Virus record (IMG/VR): IMGVR_UViG_3300025712_000012 | Coordinates: 1-39,314 of that record | Strand: one strand, 5' to 3' | DNA: 39,314 nucleotides | Source: a virus | Shown: positions 31,112-39,314 of the stretch, piece after piece | How the letters are laid out: the number at the start of each line of letters is the position of its first letter | How positions within the stretch are numbered: position 1 is the stretch's first letter | Notes under the pieces: model-generated | Told to the model about the DNA's origin: nothing | Databases searched by the model: none | Seen by the model: the letters and a program-made list of their open reading frames with translations, nothing else | Program-made: the position numbers and the translations under genes

Positions 31112-31503
31112 TACTTACTTAGACCTTTTTGTTTCTCATAAGTTCGCAGTCCAGCAAGTCCCAGTAAAGCAAAGGTAAGTTCTAATAGAATGTCGGATTG
31201 TAATACAGGTAATACCACTGTGTTGCCAGTGAGTAGCAGCACCCATTGTGTGATAGGTGCAAGTAAAAATATCCAAGCAAAGCTTAATGCAGACACCCAA
31301 CCTAAAGCTGGTCTCCATCCTGCTACCCATATACTACGATGGGCTGCTTCTATCTTGTTTGTTTCTGCTTGTGCTAGGTTCAGTTGTGTAGCATTGGCAA
31401 TTAGCTCGGCCTCTATGGCTTGCTTTGCTTTGTTAGCGCCATTCTTATCTGGGACAACTCGATCAATAACCGTTGAGATTAGGGGAAGTAATACATTAAT
31501 CAT
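31111..31503 (-). CDS. Holin (3TM, GTA-type)
   Basis: 130 aa from ATG 31503, chosen because it forms an ATGA overlap with the preceding micro-ORF; ATG 31527 would add eight residues. The sequence has an N-terminal hydrophobic stretch (MINVLLPLISTVIDRVVPDK), a charged Gln/Ala helix, the signature IWVAGWRPALGWVSALSFAW, and two further membrane segments (ITQWVLLLTG; LLELTFALLGLAG). This matches the 'holin of 3TMs' family known from gene transfer agents. It would form the lesion through which the M15 endolysin escapes. Confidence 0.88.
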   Translation of the reverse strand: MINVLLPLISTVIDRVVPDKNGANKAKQAIEAELIANATQLNLAQAETNKIEAAHRSIWVAGWRPALGWVSALSFAWIFLLAPITQWVLLLTGNTVVLPVLQSDILLELTFALLGLAGLRTYEKQKGLSK

Positions 31504-31607
31504 ATAAACCATCCATATAATATACAAGCAATGACAGGGCTGATAGGCAGCACTGCTAATAGTGTAATTATTGCTAAAAAAATCTTACGCGTAAGTAAGG
31601 ATTGCAT
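31500..31607 (-). CDS. Micro-ORF, single-pass membrane peptide (35 aa)
   Basis: 35 aa; ATG 31607, TGA 31502-31500. MQSLLTRKIFLAIITLLAVL PISPVIACILYGWFI is a short basic end followed by one or two hydrophobic segments. SD GGAG is about eight bases upstream. The stop overlaps the holin start (ATGA). A role as antiholin or spanin-like lysis helper is possible, but only by position. Confidence 0.5.
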   Translation of the reverse strand: MQSLLTRKIFLAIITLLAVLPISPVIACILYGWFI

Positions 31608-31665
31608 AGCAATAACTCCATACTAATACCAATGCAAAGCATACAATGACTGTAGTTTCTTTCAT
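31585..31665 (-). CDS. Micro-ORF, membrane peptide (26 aa)
   Basis: 26 aa; ATG 31665, TAA 31587-31585. MKETTVIVCFALVLVWSYCY and six more residues form a single hydrophobic segment with two cysteines. It starts in an ATGA overlap with the 55-aa gene and overlaps the next micro-ORF by 23 bases. Plausible lysis-cassette peptide; too short to be sure. Confidence 0.4.
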   Translation of the reverse strand: MKETTVIVCFALVLVWSYCYAILTYA

Positions 31666-31829
31666 ATATTGTTTACCACAACTGCGACCACGATAGCACC
31701 GAAGCCTGTCATGCAACCCCAGATGAGTTTGTTAATCATAGACTCTAAGCGATCAAGTCTATAATGTAGTGTAGTATACCTCTCGGCACACAGCTTCTCA
31801 TGAGCTAACAGTTCTTCGTGGGGTGTCAT
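31662..31829 (-). CDS. XhlA-like small membrane protein (55 aa)
   Basis: 55 aa; ATG 31829, TGA 31664-31662. An N-terminal charged helix (HEELLAHEKLCAERYTTLHY RLDRLES) is followed by one membrane segment (GCMTGFGAIVVAVVV). Coiled coil plus C-terminal anchor is the layout of XhlA-type haemolysin/lysis proteins. SD GGGAAG precedes the ATG. First of four coupled genes leading to the holin and endolysin. Confidence 0.6.
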   Translation of the reverse strand: MTPHEELLAHEKLCAERYTTLHYRLDRLESMINKLIWGCMTGFGAIVVAVVVNNI

Positions 31830-31856
31830 TCAACTTCCCAATTCTGTGAGTTCAAT

Positions 31857-32519
31857 TTAACTCCATACTGCAACAGCCATAGTTGTTCCTTGAGCTGGTG
31901 CAGAAAGTACAGTTGATTGTATTGTATGGGTCTGTGTTGTTGATGTATCTAAAGAAGCTCCTGTTTGCCCTGTCAATCCTCCAGCAATTCGATTATCATA
32001 ATTTTCAGTAACTCCTGACCAAGTATGAGCATATAAATCTCCAGTTGTTCTAACAGCAATTATAGAAGAGCCACTACTAATTGATGGAGTAGTTATACTT
32101 GTAGTTATTGAAGTTCCCCCAACTGCATTAGTATATACTGGTGTTGCTGATAGATAGTTTTCAATAGTATATACACCTATTCCACAACGGAGTTGAGCAA
32201 CTACAAAACTAACACTAACTGATGTTGTAGATGATCCGATAACCGCATACCAAATTGCGCCGACAGTTCCTCCGTTGAAGTTTTGGGAAAATTCTGCAGC
32301 TCGTGTAGCAGAAACTCCGCCTATTGTTACACTAGAAATCGCAGTATTAGAAGGATCTTCAGAACTAATAGTAATAGCAACTAGACCAGCAGGAATAGTT
32401 GCGGTCGTAAAATTGTAAGTTGATATGGCTGAACCTATAGCATATGTGTTTATGAATGTTGATGTAGCTATGTTACCTTGTTGAGCCTGACCTAAAAACA
32501 TTAACTGTATCCCGCTCAT
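31857..32519 (-). CDS. Tail-tip protein of form B
   Basis: 220 aa. It begins MSGIQLMFLGQAQQGNIATS, a start I recognise from many marine phage tail proteins, and is Ser/Thr/Gly/Ile-rich with beta-strand periodicity throughout, suggesting a single beta-sandwich domain. Its ATG overlaps the fibre B stop (ATGA), so the two form one unit. In form A this position is taken by an unrelated LamG-like protein. Probably receptor-binding or fibre-associated. Confidence 0.6.
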   Translation of the reverse strand: MSGIQLMFLGQAQQGNIATSTFINTYAIGSAISTYNFTTATIPAGLVAITISSEDPSNTAISSVTIGGVSATRAAEFSQNFNGGTVGAIWYAVIGSSTTSVSVSFVVAQLRCGIGVYTIENYLSATPVYTNAVGGTSITTSITTPSISSGSSIIAVRTTGDLYAHTWSGVTENYDNRIAGGLTGQTGASLDTSTTQTHTIQSTVLSAPAQGTTMAVAVWS

Positions 32520-34402
32520 GACAGATTACCTGATATAGCACATACAGTACCACTAATAAATAATATGGTTGCTAGACCTCTTGTTTCCAAAGTAACTGAA
32601 GCTACATTTGTATTTGTTCCAGCAATATATGCTGTAGTAATTGAACAAGTTATAGTGACATTACCTGCTGTGTTGTTAAATATTGTGATTGCATCGCCTT
32701 CAGAAAAAGTAGAATTAGGAATAGTAATAGAACCACCTGAACCTACTTGAACATATTTACCTACATCAGAGGTAGTTAATGAATAAGATGTTGTTTTTGT
32801 ACCAACTGCTGGTATGTTTGGATAACCTACTGTACCTGTAGCTCCAATATCAGAATCTACTAAAACATTAGAACCACCATTTTGAAGTGTTCCTGTAAAG
32901 TTAGCAGTCGAAGCATCATATTTAGCAGTATCTGCATCATAGGCTTGTACTGTGACACCAATATCTGCATCCACAACAATGGTAGCATCGTATGCCTGTA
33001 CATCTGAGCCTATAGCTAATCCAAGGTTAGTCCTAGAGGTTCCTGCGTCAGCTACGTCAGATAAGTTGTTTGCTGAGGTTAAGAAACCTGCTGAAGATAT
33101 AGCGGTTACTTGCCAGGCTGATCCATTGTAAATGCGTGTCTCATCTGCTGTCGTATTAAAGTACCAGTCACCAGCAGTAACAGGATTACCATTGTTATCT
33201 AAGGTTGGATCAGATGCTTGTGCGCCAAGGTAGAACTCATCAATGCTATCCTTAATTGCTTGTGCATCACTTGCTGAAGTCGCTGCATTAGTAGCTGAAG
33301 TAGACGCGGCTGAAGCTGAGGATGATGCTGCACTTGCTGAACTAGCAGCGTTAGTAGCAGAGGTACTGGCATTGCTTGCCTGAGTGGTTGCTATGCCTGC
33401 TTGTGTTGTTGCAGTAGAAGCTGATGTCGATGCGGATGATGCACTTGATGCTGCATTGGTTTCGCTAGTGGCTGCATTAGTTTCTGATGTTGCCGCATTG
33501 GTTTCGCTAGTGGCTGCGTTACTTTCAGATGTACTCGCTGAACTTGCACTACTTGAAGCACTAGACTCAGAAGCTGCTGCGTTACTTGCACTTGTTGAAG
33601 CTTCACTAGCTTTGGTTGTTGCTGTACTAGCAGAAGTCGCTGCATTAGTTTCTGATGTAGCTGCGTTAGTTTCTGATGTAGATGCTGCCGCTGCACTAGC
33701 TGCTGCCGCTGCTTCACTTGCCGCTGCACTAGCTGCATCAACTAATAGATCCCATTTAGCTGCATCGGTATTGGTGAATATAGGTTGTGAACCAGAGGAT
33801 GTATGCGCTGTATTACAGAGGTAAACATTGTTGTTACTGGTATCTTTAACTAAGTCACGTTTGTTATAGGTTGTTCCTGCTGCCCAGTCACCTCGGTTAT
33901 CACCAATGATCTCACCAATAACTGGATCCCCGTTAGCATCAAACGCTAAGGTTTTGTTTGCCCGAACAGTGTTGATAGGCAATGTCATATTGACTGTAGT
34001 TGGATCAGTGTTAGGTGCGCGTAGTGATCGGTTAGATTGTTCTAAGTTTTGTTGGGTAAAGATGGTTAGACTATCAAACTCATCGTTTAATGCTTGAGCA
34101 AATAAAGGGCCACCAGTAGTAAAGTCTGTTGATCTTTCAATGGCTCTATCGCCAACAATAGTAATACGATCATCAGCGTCTGGTGTAGTAGGTACATTCA
34201 CACCAACAACAATAGTTACGCTACCTGTACCAGTACCACTAATAGATACTGTATAATCAGTAGTAAGTGTAAGTTCAGTCTCATTGAAGTATACGGCAAT
34301 GTCTGTTTCAGACAATACCTCGAACGCAAAAGCATAAGGACCTGTACCAGCAGATCCTGTATAGACTATGCGCCTAGTTGTGTTTGATATATCAATTGCC
34401 AT
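32516..34402 (-). CDS. Tail fibre protein, form B
   Basis: 628 aa. Residues 1-344 are the same as in fibre A (gp17-type domain and Ala/Ser/Thr/Asn shaft). From residue 345 the shaft continues with a different set of repeats (SASAASSSASAAS), then the GDWYFNT/RIYNGS module with scattered substitutions, a common NLSDVADAGTSRTNLGLAIG segment, and a new tip with IVVDADIGVTVQAYDADTAK and a beta-rich end. The tip differs from fibre A both in sequence and in length. It is coupled to the 220-aa tip protein. Confidence 0.9.
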   Translation of the reverse strand: MAIDISNTTRRIVYTGSAGTGPYAFAFEVLSETDIAVYFNETELTLTTDYTVSISGTGTGSVTIVVGVNVPTTPDADDRITIVGDRAIERSTDFTTGGPLFAQALNDEFDSLTIFTQQNLEQSNRSLRAPNTDPTTVNMTLPINTVRANKTLAFDANGDPVIGEIIGDNRGDWAAGTTYNKRDLVKDTSNNNVYLCNTAHTSSGSQPIFTNTDAAKWDLLVDAASAAASEAAAAASAAAASTSETNAATSETNAATSASTATTKASEASTSASNAAASESSASSSASSASTSESNAATSETNAATSETNAATSETNAASSASSASTSASTATTQAGIATTQASNASTSATNAASSASAASSSASAASTSATNAATSASDAQAIKDSIDEFYLGAQASDPTLDNNGNPVTAGDWYFNTTADETRIYNGSAWQVTAISSAGFLTSANNLSDVADAGTSRTNLGLAIGSDVQAYDATIVVDADIGVTVQAYDADTAKYDASTANFTGTLQNGGSNVLVDSDIGATGTVGYPNIPAVGTKTTSYSLTTSDVGKYVQVGSGGSITIPNSTFSEGDAITIFNNTAGNVTITCSITTAYIAGTNTNVASVTLETRGLATILFISGTVCAISGNLS

Positions 34403-34445
34403 ATGTTTTCCTCTTTAAAATTCTAGCATAATTTGGGGTTTTAAT

Positions 34446-37400
34446 CTAGTAATAACTGTATACTCCCTCAACAGCACTCTCTAAATCTTTATCTTCTAGA
34501 TGCATCTCTAGGTCAGGATAAAACTCTTTCAATTCTATCAATGCCTCTTTGTATCCTGTGGTCATCGTTCTGCGTAGAGTTCTTTGAACTTTGCCTAGGT
34601 CATCATCTTCATACATCATATCTGCTGCATCAATTACTGCATCCTCTAGCTCTCCACCGGCAGTAGCAATAACAATCCATTCGTTATACATCTCAGCTGA
34701 TAGTTGATAGCCGTGTAATTTCCTTGGAGGACTATATACTGGAACACCAGCACTAACTAAGGCTCGGTATCCTTCAGCAACTTTACCTTCTGAGTTTTTA
34801 AATGGATTAAATGCTTCTCCCCAATTGCCTTTTCCTATAGTAACTATATCACCAGTTAATGGATCTAATGCCTCTGGAAGCTCATCATTATAAAATGGAG
34901 ACCTAGATGTATACTGATTCCATGCTCTATCGAATCCATCACCTAATGCAGATATTGGCCCACCCTCTGGACTGCCCTCTGACCTCATAACATTAGATCG
35001 TTCTGGAGACATGATTCTTTCTACTGTAGCCATACCACTGCTATATACGCCTAATGGAGATCCACCAATAGCAACATCAGCAGCCTTCTTCCCTAACTTA
35101 TTTAACATGTTATTTAAACTAGCAGCACTACTCATAGGGTCGCCAGCAAGAATGTCAGTAAACTCGGAATATCCTTGTAGCATAGGGAGCTGACCAACAA
35201 AGTCATAAACACCCAAACCTGCTGCTTGCACTATTTTATCGAGTTCTTCTGCTGTAGTTTGTTCTGCGGTATTAGCATATGAGTTGTATGTAAAGTATTC
35301 AGCTATAGTGGCTGATACACCGATTAATGTGGAGATAGGTTGCAAGCCTTGATACGAGACATAGACCTTATCCTCTCCGACAGATACTGGTGTTTTGTCC
35401 ATGAAGTCTTTAATCTGATCTTCGCTTAAATCACTTTTGTTGTATACATAAGAGTATGGTTGCCATCCGGTTGCTTCTAATGTTTTTCGTAGCTGTCTAT
35501 TAGTTGGACCTGCGCCAGTTAGTTGTCCTTGAAGAGCATAATAGGCAGCACCTCCCATCATAGTCGTACCTAATGTCATCTTCGCTATAGCTGCATCTGC
35601 TTCCACGCCACCTTTAGCTACCGTTCTATAAAACCCTGGGTTAATCAACTGTAATGGACTTCTCTTCCCAGCCTCGATAACAAGATTTGTTGGAGTACGA
35701 ACAAAGGGAAAGAACATCTTAAGTATTGGAGATAACTTGCCGCTATTTATACCACGCTGTATGTCAGCCATAGTGCCTGTTAGTTCTTTAGTAAACGTCA
35801 TCTCTTTAGCTCTTTCTGTAGAAGCTGTTAGGATGTCATCTGTTGGGTTAGTTCTTATCTCAGCTAAATAATCTGAAGTAAGTTTCTTAGCAGTCTCTTT
35901 GTCAATACCTTCCTTTAATCTTGCACTATAAAATACCTCAGCTTTTTGTTTTGTTAGGAATCTAAATTCTCCAACATAAGCCACTCCTTTAAAGAACTCG
36001 TCCTCAGCAAGTAATGTTCTGCCCGGCAAAGTAACAAACTTTCCGTACAGCCTTAACATATCACTTGTTGCTTTTCCTATGGTTGAATCTCCAAAGTCAA
36101 CATCAAACTCATTGCGTCTTGCAAACTTATCTAATTCCATTTTAGATGCTTCATCCATGCCTTGATTCTTGACGAATGCTTTTCCAGCTAATCTTCCAGC
36201 ATCTACAATGGAGCCAAAGTATCCTTGAGCTTGATCGACTACAGCGCTCATCCTAATCGCATCATCACTACCAAATACACCATTACGTACCTTTCCAACA
36301 ATAGACATCATAGCTCGCTCAACTGGTTGCATTGCGCCAAACATAGCGTTACCTGCTATATTCTTAGCATGAGTTATTGGGCTAGATAATAATCCATTAA
36401 TCCATGTAGAAAGCCAAATATCCTTAACAGCACCCATACCAAATGCCGCTCTTGCAGTACGTGCTTTTGATTCAGTTGTGGGTAATGCTAAGAATTGTCT
36501 TGCTCTTTCTTCAGTGCCAGACCTTCCTCCATGCTCAGCAATGAAGTTATCAATCTCTTTCAAGTTTCCAGAGCTTCTTAATTCACCAAACATACGCAAT
36601 GTTCTACCATAGTCAGCAGTCCTTCTGTCTACTGCTTTAGATATTTCACCAGCTAATGCTAATGTCTGGTCAAACTCAAGTCTTAATGCATCTGTTGCAT
36701 TTACACCTTGGTCAATAATCTGTCTGGCTAATATCTCTGCTTTATTGGTAACATCTAATTGCGCCATCAACATCTTGTATGCTTCTGTTGGATCTGCAAT
36801 CGTAGGGTTGTTAGGGTCTAGTATTCTAGCTAGATAGTCACTAGAGTATGGAGCCTTGCCTTCTACAGTAAAGTTCACTGCATTATCCCCTTGCTCTCTA
36901 ACATAGGCATAAGCTTCATCTTGTGTCTTAAATTGCTTAAATGAATTGCCGTCTTTATATACTGTATACCTAGCTCTGCTTAATTCCTCAGCTATTTGCT
37001 TAGTAGAGATTACTTTCTTTTCACCAAGATAAACATCACCAACGACATTAATAAAGTCTTTAACGCCCTGTGAGTCTTCAATCTGATTAACATTAAATCT
37101 AGGTGAGATTGTAGCTTTTGCTCCAACGGTAGCGCCTTCTGCTGCTGGGTCAACAGGCGTATCTCCATAGCTCTTTAATACGGCATTTACCTCATCGTCA
37201 GTAGCATTTGGGATAATTAAGTATTCATCAGAACTTGATGGTAATTTGCTACGCTTTGCCATTAAGTCAGCGAAATCTTCGCTTTGAGTCGTAACCTTTT
37301 TAATAACTTTAGGAATTATGCCTGCAACCTTGGTTGGTTCTTCGTCAGTAAATGTTGGTTGACCTGTTGGTACTAATACGTCTTGATCTACTTCCTCAGG

Positions 37401-37541
37401 AATATCGTCTGCAACATCTTCTTGTAATACATCCTCGGCAGTAGCTAATGGAGTAATCTCTTTAGTTACTTCTTCTAAGTCTTGCTCAATACCAACCATT
37501 TGGTCTATGTCTTGATTGATAGATTGTTCTTGTGTAGACAT
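34446..37541 (-). CDS. Large internal virion protein, second copy
   Basis: 1031 aa, identical to the protein at 3471-6566; see that entry for features. The absence of any difference over three kilobases shows that the two passes are the same or very recently diverged genomes. Confidence 0.6.
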   Translation of the reverse strand: MSTQEQSINQDIDQMVGIEQDLEEVTKEITPLATAEDVLQEDVADDIPEEVDQDVLVPTGQPTFTDEEPTKVAGIIPKVIKKVTTQSEDFADLMAKRSKLPSSSDEYLIIPNATDDEVNAVLKSYGDTPVDPAAEGATVGAKATISPRFNVNQIEDSQGVKDFINVVGDVYLGEKKVISTKQIAEELSRARYTVYKDGNSFKQFKTQDEAYAYVREQGDNAVNFTVEGKAPYSSDYLARILDPNNPTIADPTEAYKMLMAQLDVTNKAEILARQIIDQGVNATDALRLEFDQTLALAGEISKAVDRRTADYGRTLRMFGELRSSGNLKEIDNFIAEHGGRSGTEERARQFLALPTTESKARTARAAFGMGAVKDIWLSTWINGLLSSPITHAKNIAGNAMFGAMQPVERAMMSIVGKVRNGVFGSDDAIRMSAVVDQAQGYFGSIVDAGRLAGKAFVKNQGMDEASKMELDKFARRNEFDVDFGDSTIGKATSDMLRLYGKFVTLPGRTLLAEDEFFKGVAYVGEFRFLTKQKAEVFYSARLKEGIDKETAKKLTSDYLAEIRTNPTDDILTASTERAKEMTFTKELTGTMADIQRGINSGKLSPILKMFFPFVRTPTNLVIEAGKRSPLQLINPGFYRTVAKGGVEADAAIAKMTLGTTMMGGAAYYALQGQLTGAGPTNRQLRKTLEATGWQPYSYVYNKSDLSEDQIKDFMDKTPVSVGEDKVYVSYQGLQPISTLIGVSATIAEYFTYNSYANTAEQTTAEELDKIVQAAGLGVYDFVGQLPMLQGYSEFTDILAGDPMSSAASLNNMLNKLGKKAADVAIGGSPLGVYSSGMATVERIMSPERSNVMRSEGSPEGGPISALGDGFDRAWNQYTSRSPFYNDELPEALDPLTGDIVTIGKGNWGEAFNPFKNSEGKVAEGYRALVSAGVPVYSPPRKLHGYQLSAEMYNEWIVIATAGGELEDAVIDAADMMYEDDDLGKVQRTLRRTMTTGYKEALIELKEFYPDLEMHLEDKDLESAVEGVYSYY

Positions 37542-37543
37542 AA

Positions 37544-38029
37544 TTATTTAGCCTTTTTCTTAATGATTTTCTTAACGCCCTTTGCTACAACCTCTGTAAC
37601 CGGTCCTACTTCACCAATAAGTTCTGCTGCTTGTTCTGGCCCTTCTTCATACTTCCATCCAGCGTCTTCCAACATACCTTTAATATCTTCTGAGGTAAAT
37701 GGTATAGCCCCATATATTTCCTCAAATTGAGCCAGGTTACCTTTACCTTCTGGGTCAGGACTAGCCATGTTTAATAGTCCACCAAGTAAGCCCACAATAT
37801 CCATTGGTGTTCCAAGAGCTTGTACACCACCTTTAGCTGTAGCGCCAGCCATCTTCTTATAAGCATCTGGAGTAGCTTTTGTTACATCAGCTAATGGCTC
37901 TGTTACAGCAGCAGCGTACGTATCCATAAGGGATGGATCTTCTTTTGGAGAGACAACAATTGGATCAACCATAATACCTTTACGAATGTATGCATCGTCT
38001 ATAAACAACTGTTCAATATCATCATTCAT
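37544..38029 (-). CDS. Small virion-module protein, second copy
   Basis: 161 aa, identical to 6569-7054, with the same overlaps on each side. Confidence 0.55.
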   Translation of the reverse strand: MNDDIEQLFIDDAYIRKGIMVDPIVVSPKEDPSLMDTYAAAVTEPLADVTKATPDAYKKMAGATAKGGVQALGTPMDIVGLLGGLLNMASPDPEGKGNLAQFEEIYGAIPFTSEDIKGMLEDAGWKYEEGPEQAAELIGEVGPVTEVVAKGVKKIIKKKAK

Positions 38030-39314
38030 TTGGCATCTCCATTACAATCTGTCCTTCATAAATATCTTTTAGAGTGTTACGATTCTTCATTAATCGTTCA
38101 TAGGTTCTTGGAGCTAAGTCCTTACCTTTATACTTAAGTGAAAGAATCTCTGCGTCAGTAAGTTCAGCAAAGGCTTCACCAGTAGTAAACTGATAGTCAG
38201 TTTTTTTAAGATGTCTTGATACAGTAGAGATATGTTTTGGTAAAGCTAATTCTTTGTATTTCTGAGCAGTCTTCTCTGCTATCTCTATCGCAGCTGTTCT
38301 TTGGTCGAACTCTTCGCCATTGCCTACAGCTCTACTTTGAGCTAGTGATAATTCAAATCTTGCATCAGCAATCAATGTTCTTAGTGGATTGTCTTGATTC
38401 ATTCTCATTACAGTCAAGTCGTCAATCCGGAGTCTGTTATTAATAATATCATTGCCTGCTTTCAATGTCTTAGTAACTTGCAAGTATTGTTTTTTAAGAT
38501 CAGCTGCTTGAAAGTAACTAATATCACCAGCGTAAGCCTTATTATCAATTGATCCATAATCCATCTTGCCAAGCTGTACTTGCAGTGATAAGTCAGAAAA
38601 GTTTTCATTCTGTATTAAGCTAGAAGCTTTTTCGTTGTTAATCTCTTTAAGCAATTCAACTGATAGTGGATAATTAATAGCTTTAAGTTCATTCTTAAAC
38701 TCTTCCCCGCTATAAACTTGAGAGGTAAATTTATCATACAGGTCAATAAAGGTTTCTTGTTTAAGATTGTATTGAGCATCTCTTTCAGCTTTCATGAGAG
38801 TACCTTGCTGGTCAATCTTATCAGTAGCTATTTTAATAATCTTCTGTATATTATCTGGAGTATCTAATCCTCTTGCTGCTAGAATCATGCCCCACTCACC
38901 TCTTTCCCCGTTATAGAACTTAGAGATAGTTTTGCTTTCAATAAGGTGGTTAGCTAATTCGTTCTGTATACCTGAGTCTACCTCTGCATTAAACTTAGCT
39001 ACATTGTCACTAAATGTCTTAGGATTCCTTCTAAATACCGCAAAGGAATTAACCTCCCTTTCCTTTAAGAAAGCAAGTTTAGATAAGGCATCTGAGTCAG
39101 TTCTTAATGTACTAGCCCAATATTGTTTAAAGAAGTTAAGTTGATTTTGTGACTTGACTTCATTCTCTGCCATGTTTCTTGCTTCTGCCGCATCTAATGC
39201 TTTCTTTACAGTAGCTGCTCCAATGGTTGCAGCGGATGCTCTAAAGTTAATAGATGACTCAGGATCAATCTGAGACAATACATTGGCGTATCCATCTATA
39301 TTCGCATTAACGTC
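38022..39314 (-). CDS. Internal virion protein (gp15-position), second copy, partial
   Basis: The last 431 codons of the 567-aa protein at 7047-8750, identical where present. The N-terminal 137 residues lie beyond the window; an internal ATG at 39278 is not the true start. Confidence 0.6.
   Translation of the reverse strand, partial: DVNANIDGYANVLSQIDPESSINFRASAATIGAATVKKALDAAEARNMAENEVKSQNQLNFFKQYWASTLRTDSDALSKLAFLKEREVNSFAVFRRNPKTFSDNVAKFNAEVDSGIQNELANHLIESKTISKFYNGERGEWGMILAARGLDTPDNIQKIIKIATDKIDQQGTLMKAERDAQYNLKQETFIDLYDKFTSQVYSGEEFKNELKAINYPLSVELLKEINNEKASSLIQNENFSDLSLQVQLGKMDYGSIDNKAYAGDISYFQAADLKKQYLQVTKTLKAGNDIINNRLRIDDLTVMRMNQDNPLRTLIADARFELSLAQSRAVGNGEEFDQRTAAIEIAEKTAQKYKELALPKHISTVSRHLKKTDYQFTTGEAFAELTDAEILSLKYKGKDLAPRTYERLMKNRNTLKDIYEGQIVMEMPNE

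Larger units (their letters stand above)
33369..39314. repeat. Direct repeat, copy 2 (5946 bp)
   Basis: Second pass over the same genome segment as 2394-8339. It covers the N-terminal 344 codons of fibre B, the 1031-aa and 161-aa genes, and the 3' part of the 567-aa gene. Confidence 0.95.

Overview
The window reads as an uncultured, probably marine, tailed bacteriophage with a short tail (podovirus type). The evidence is a compact leftward late module in T7-like order: terminase, portal, scaffold, capsid, tail tubular proteins A and B, three to four internal virion proteins, and a fibre with a T7 gp17-type N-terminus. Around it are small proteins typical of marine podoviruses. There is no RNA polymerase, DNA polymerase, primase or helicase. 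The recognisable DNA-metabolism genes are a recombination set: YqaJ-type exonuclease, ERF annealing protein, RusA resolvase, serine recombinase, and a small protein with an SSB-like acidic tip. The host cannot be fixed from sequence alone. A GTA-type 3TM holin and a DUF1289 protein suggest a proteobacterium.

The window is longer than one genome. Bases 2394-8339 recur as a direct copy at 33369-39314 (offset 30,975), so the genome is best read as a circle or concatemer with a unit of about 31 kb. The two passes differ in one place, the tail tip. At the left edge, fibre form A (583 aa) is followed by a LamG/lectin-like tail protein that runs off the window. Near the right side, fibre form B (628 aa) is followed by an unrelated 220-aa tail protein and then the lysis genes.

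Layout: 1-22.75 kb is a nearly gapless leftward operon. In transcription order it holds small early proteins, a ribbon-helix-helix protein, RusA, the acidic-tip protein, small and large terminase, small head proteins, a transglycosylase, portal, scaffold, capsid, tail tubes, internal proteins, fibre and tip. At 22.75-22.87 kb there is a divergent promoter pair around a perfect 14-bp palindrome. At 22.9-24.2 kb lie a DUF1289 gene (rightward) and a winged-helix regulator (leftward), the latter with a promoter so close to its start codon that its mRNA may be leaderless. At 24.2-29.6 kb is a rightward early operon: seven unrecognised small proteins, five of which follow a copy of a repeated hairpin-plus-RBS element, then serine recombinase, YqaJ and ERF. 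ERF carries an apparent -1 frameshift at A_AAA_AAG. At 29.7-32.5 kb, leftward, lie metallophosphoesterase, M15 endolysin, holin and three nested membrane micro-ORFs. From 32.5 kb to the end the second copy of fibre and internal proteins follows.

Inferred working model: the early rightward operon takes over the cell and supplies recombination functions while host polymerases replicate and transcribe the phage. The leftward promoter drives packaging, virion and lysis genes around the circle. The recombination genes could be what makes the tail tip mosaic.
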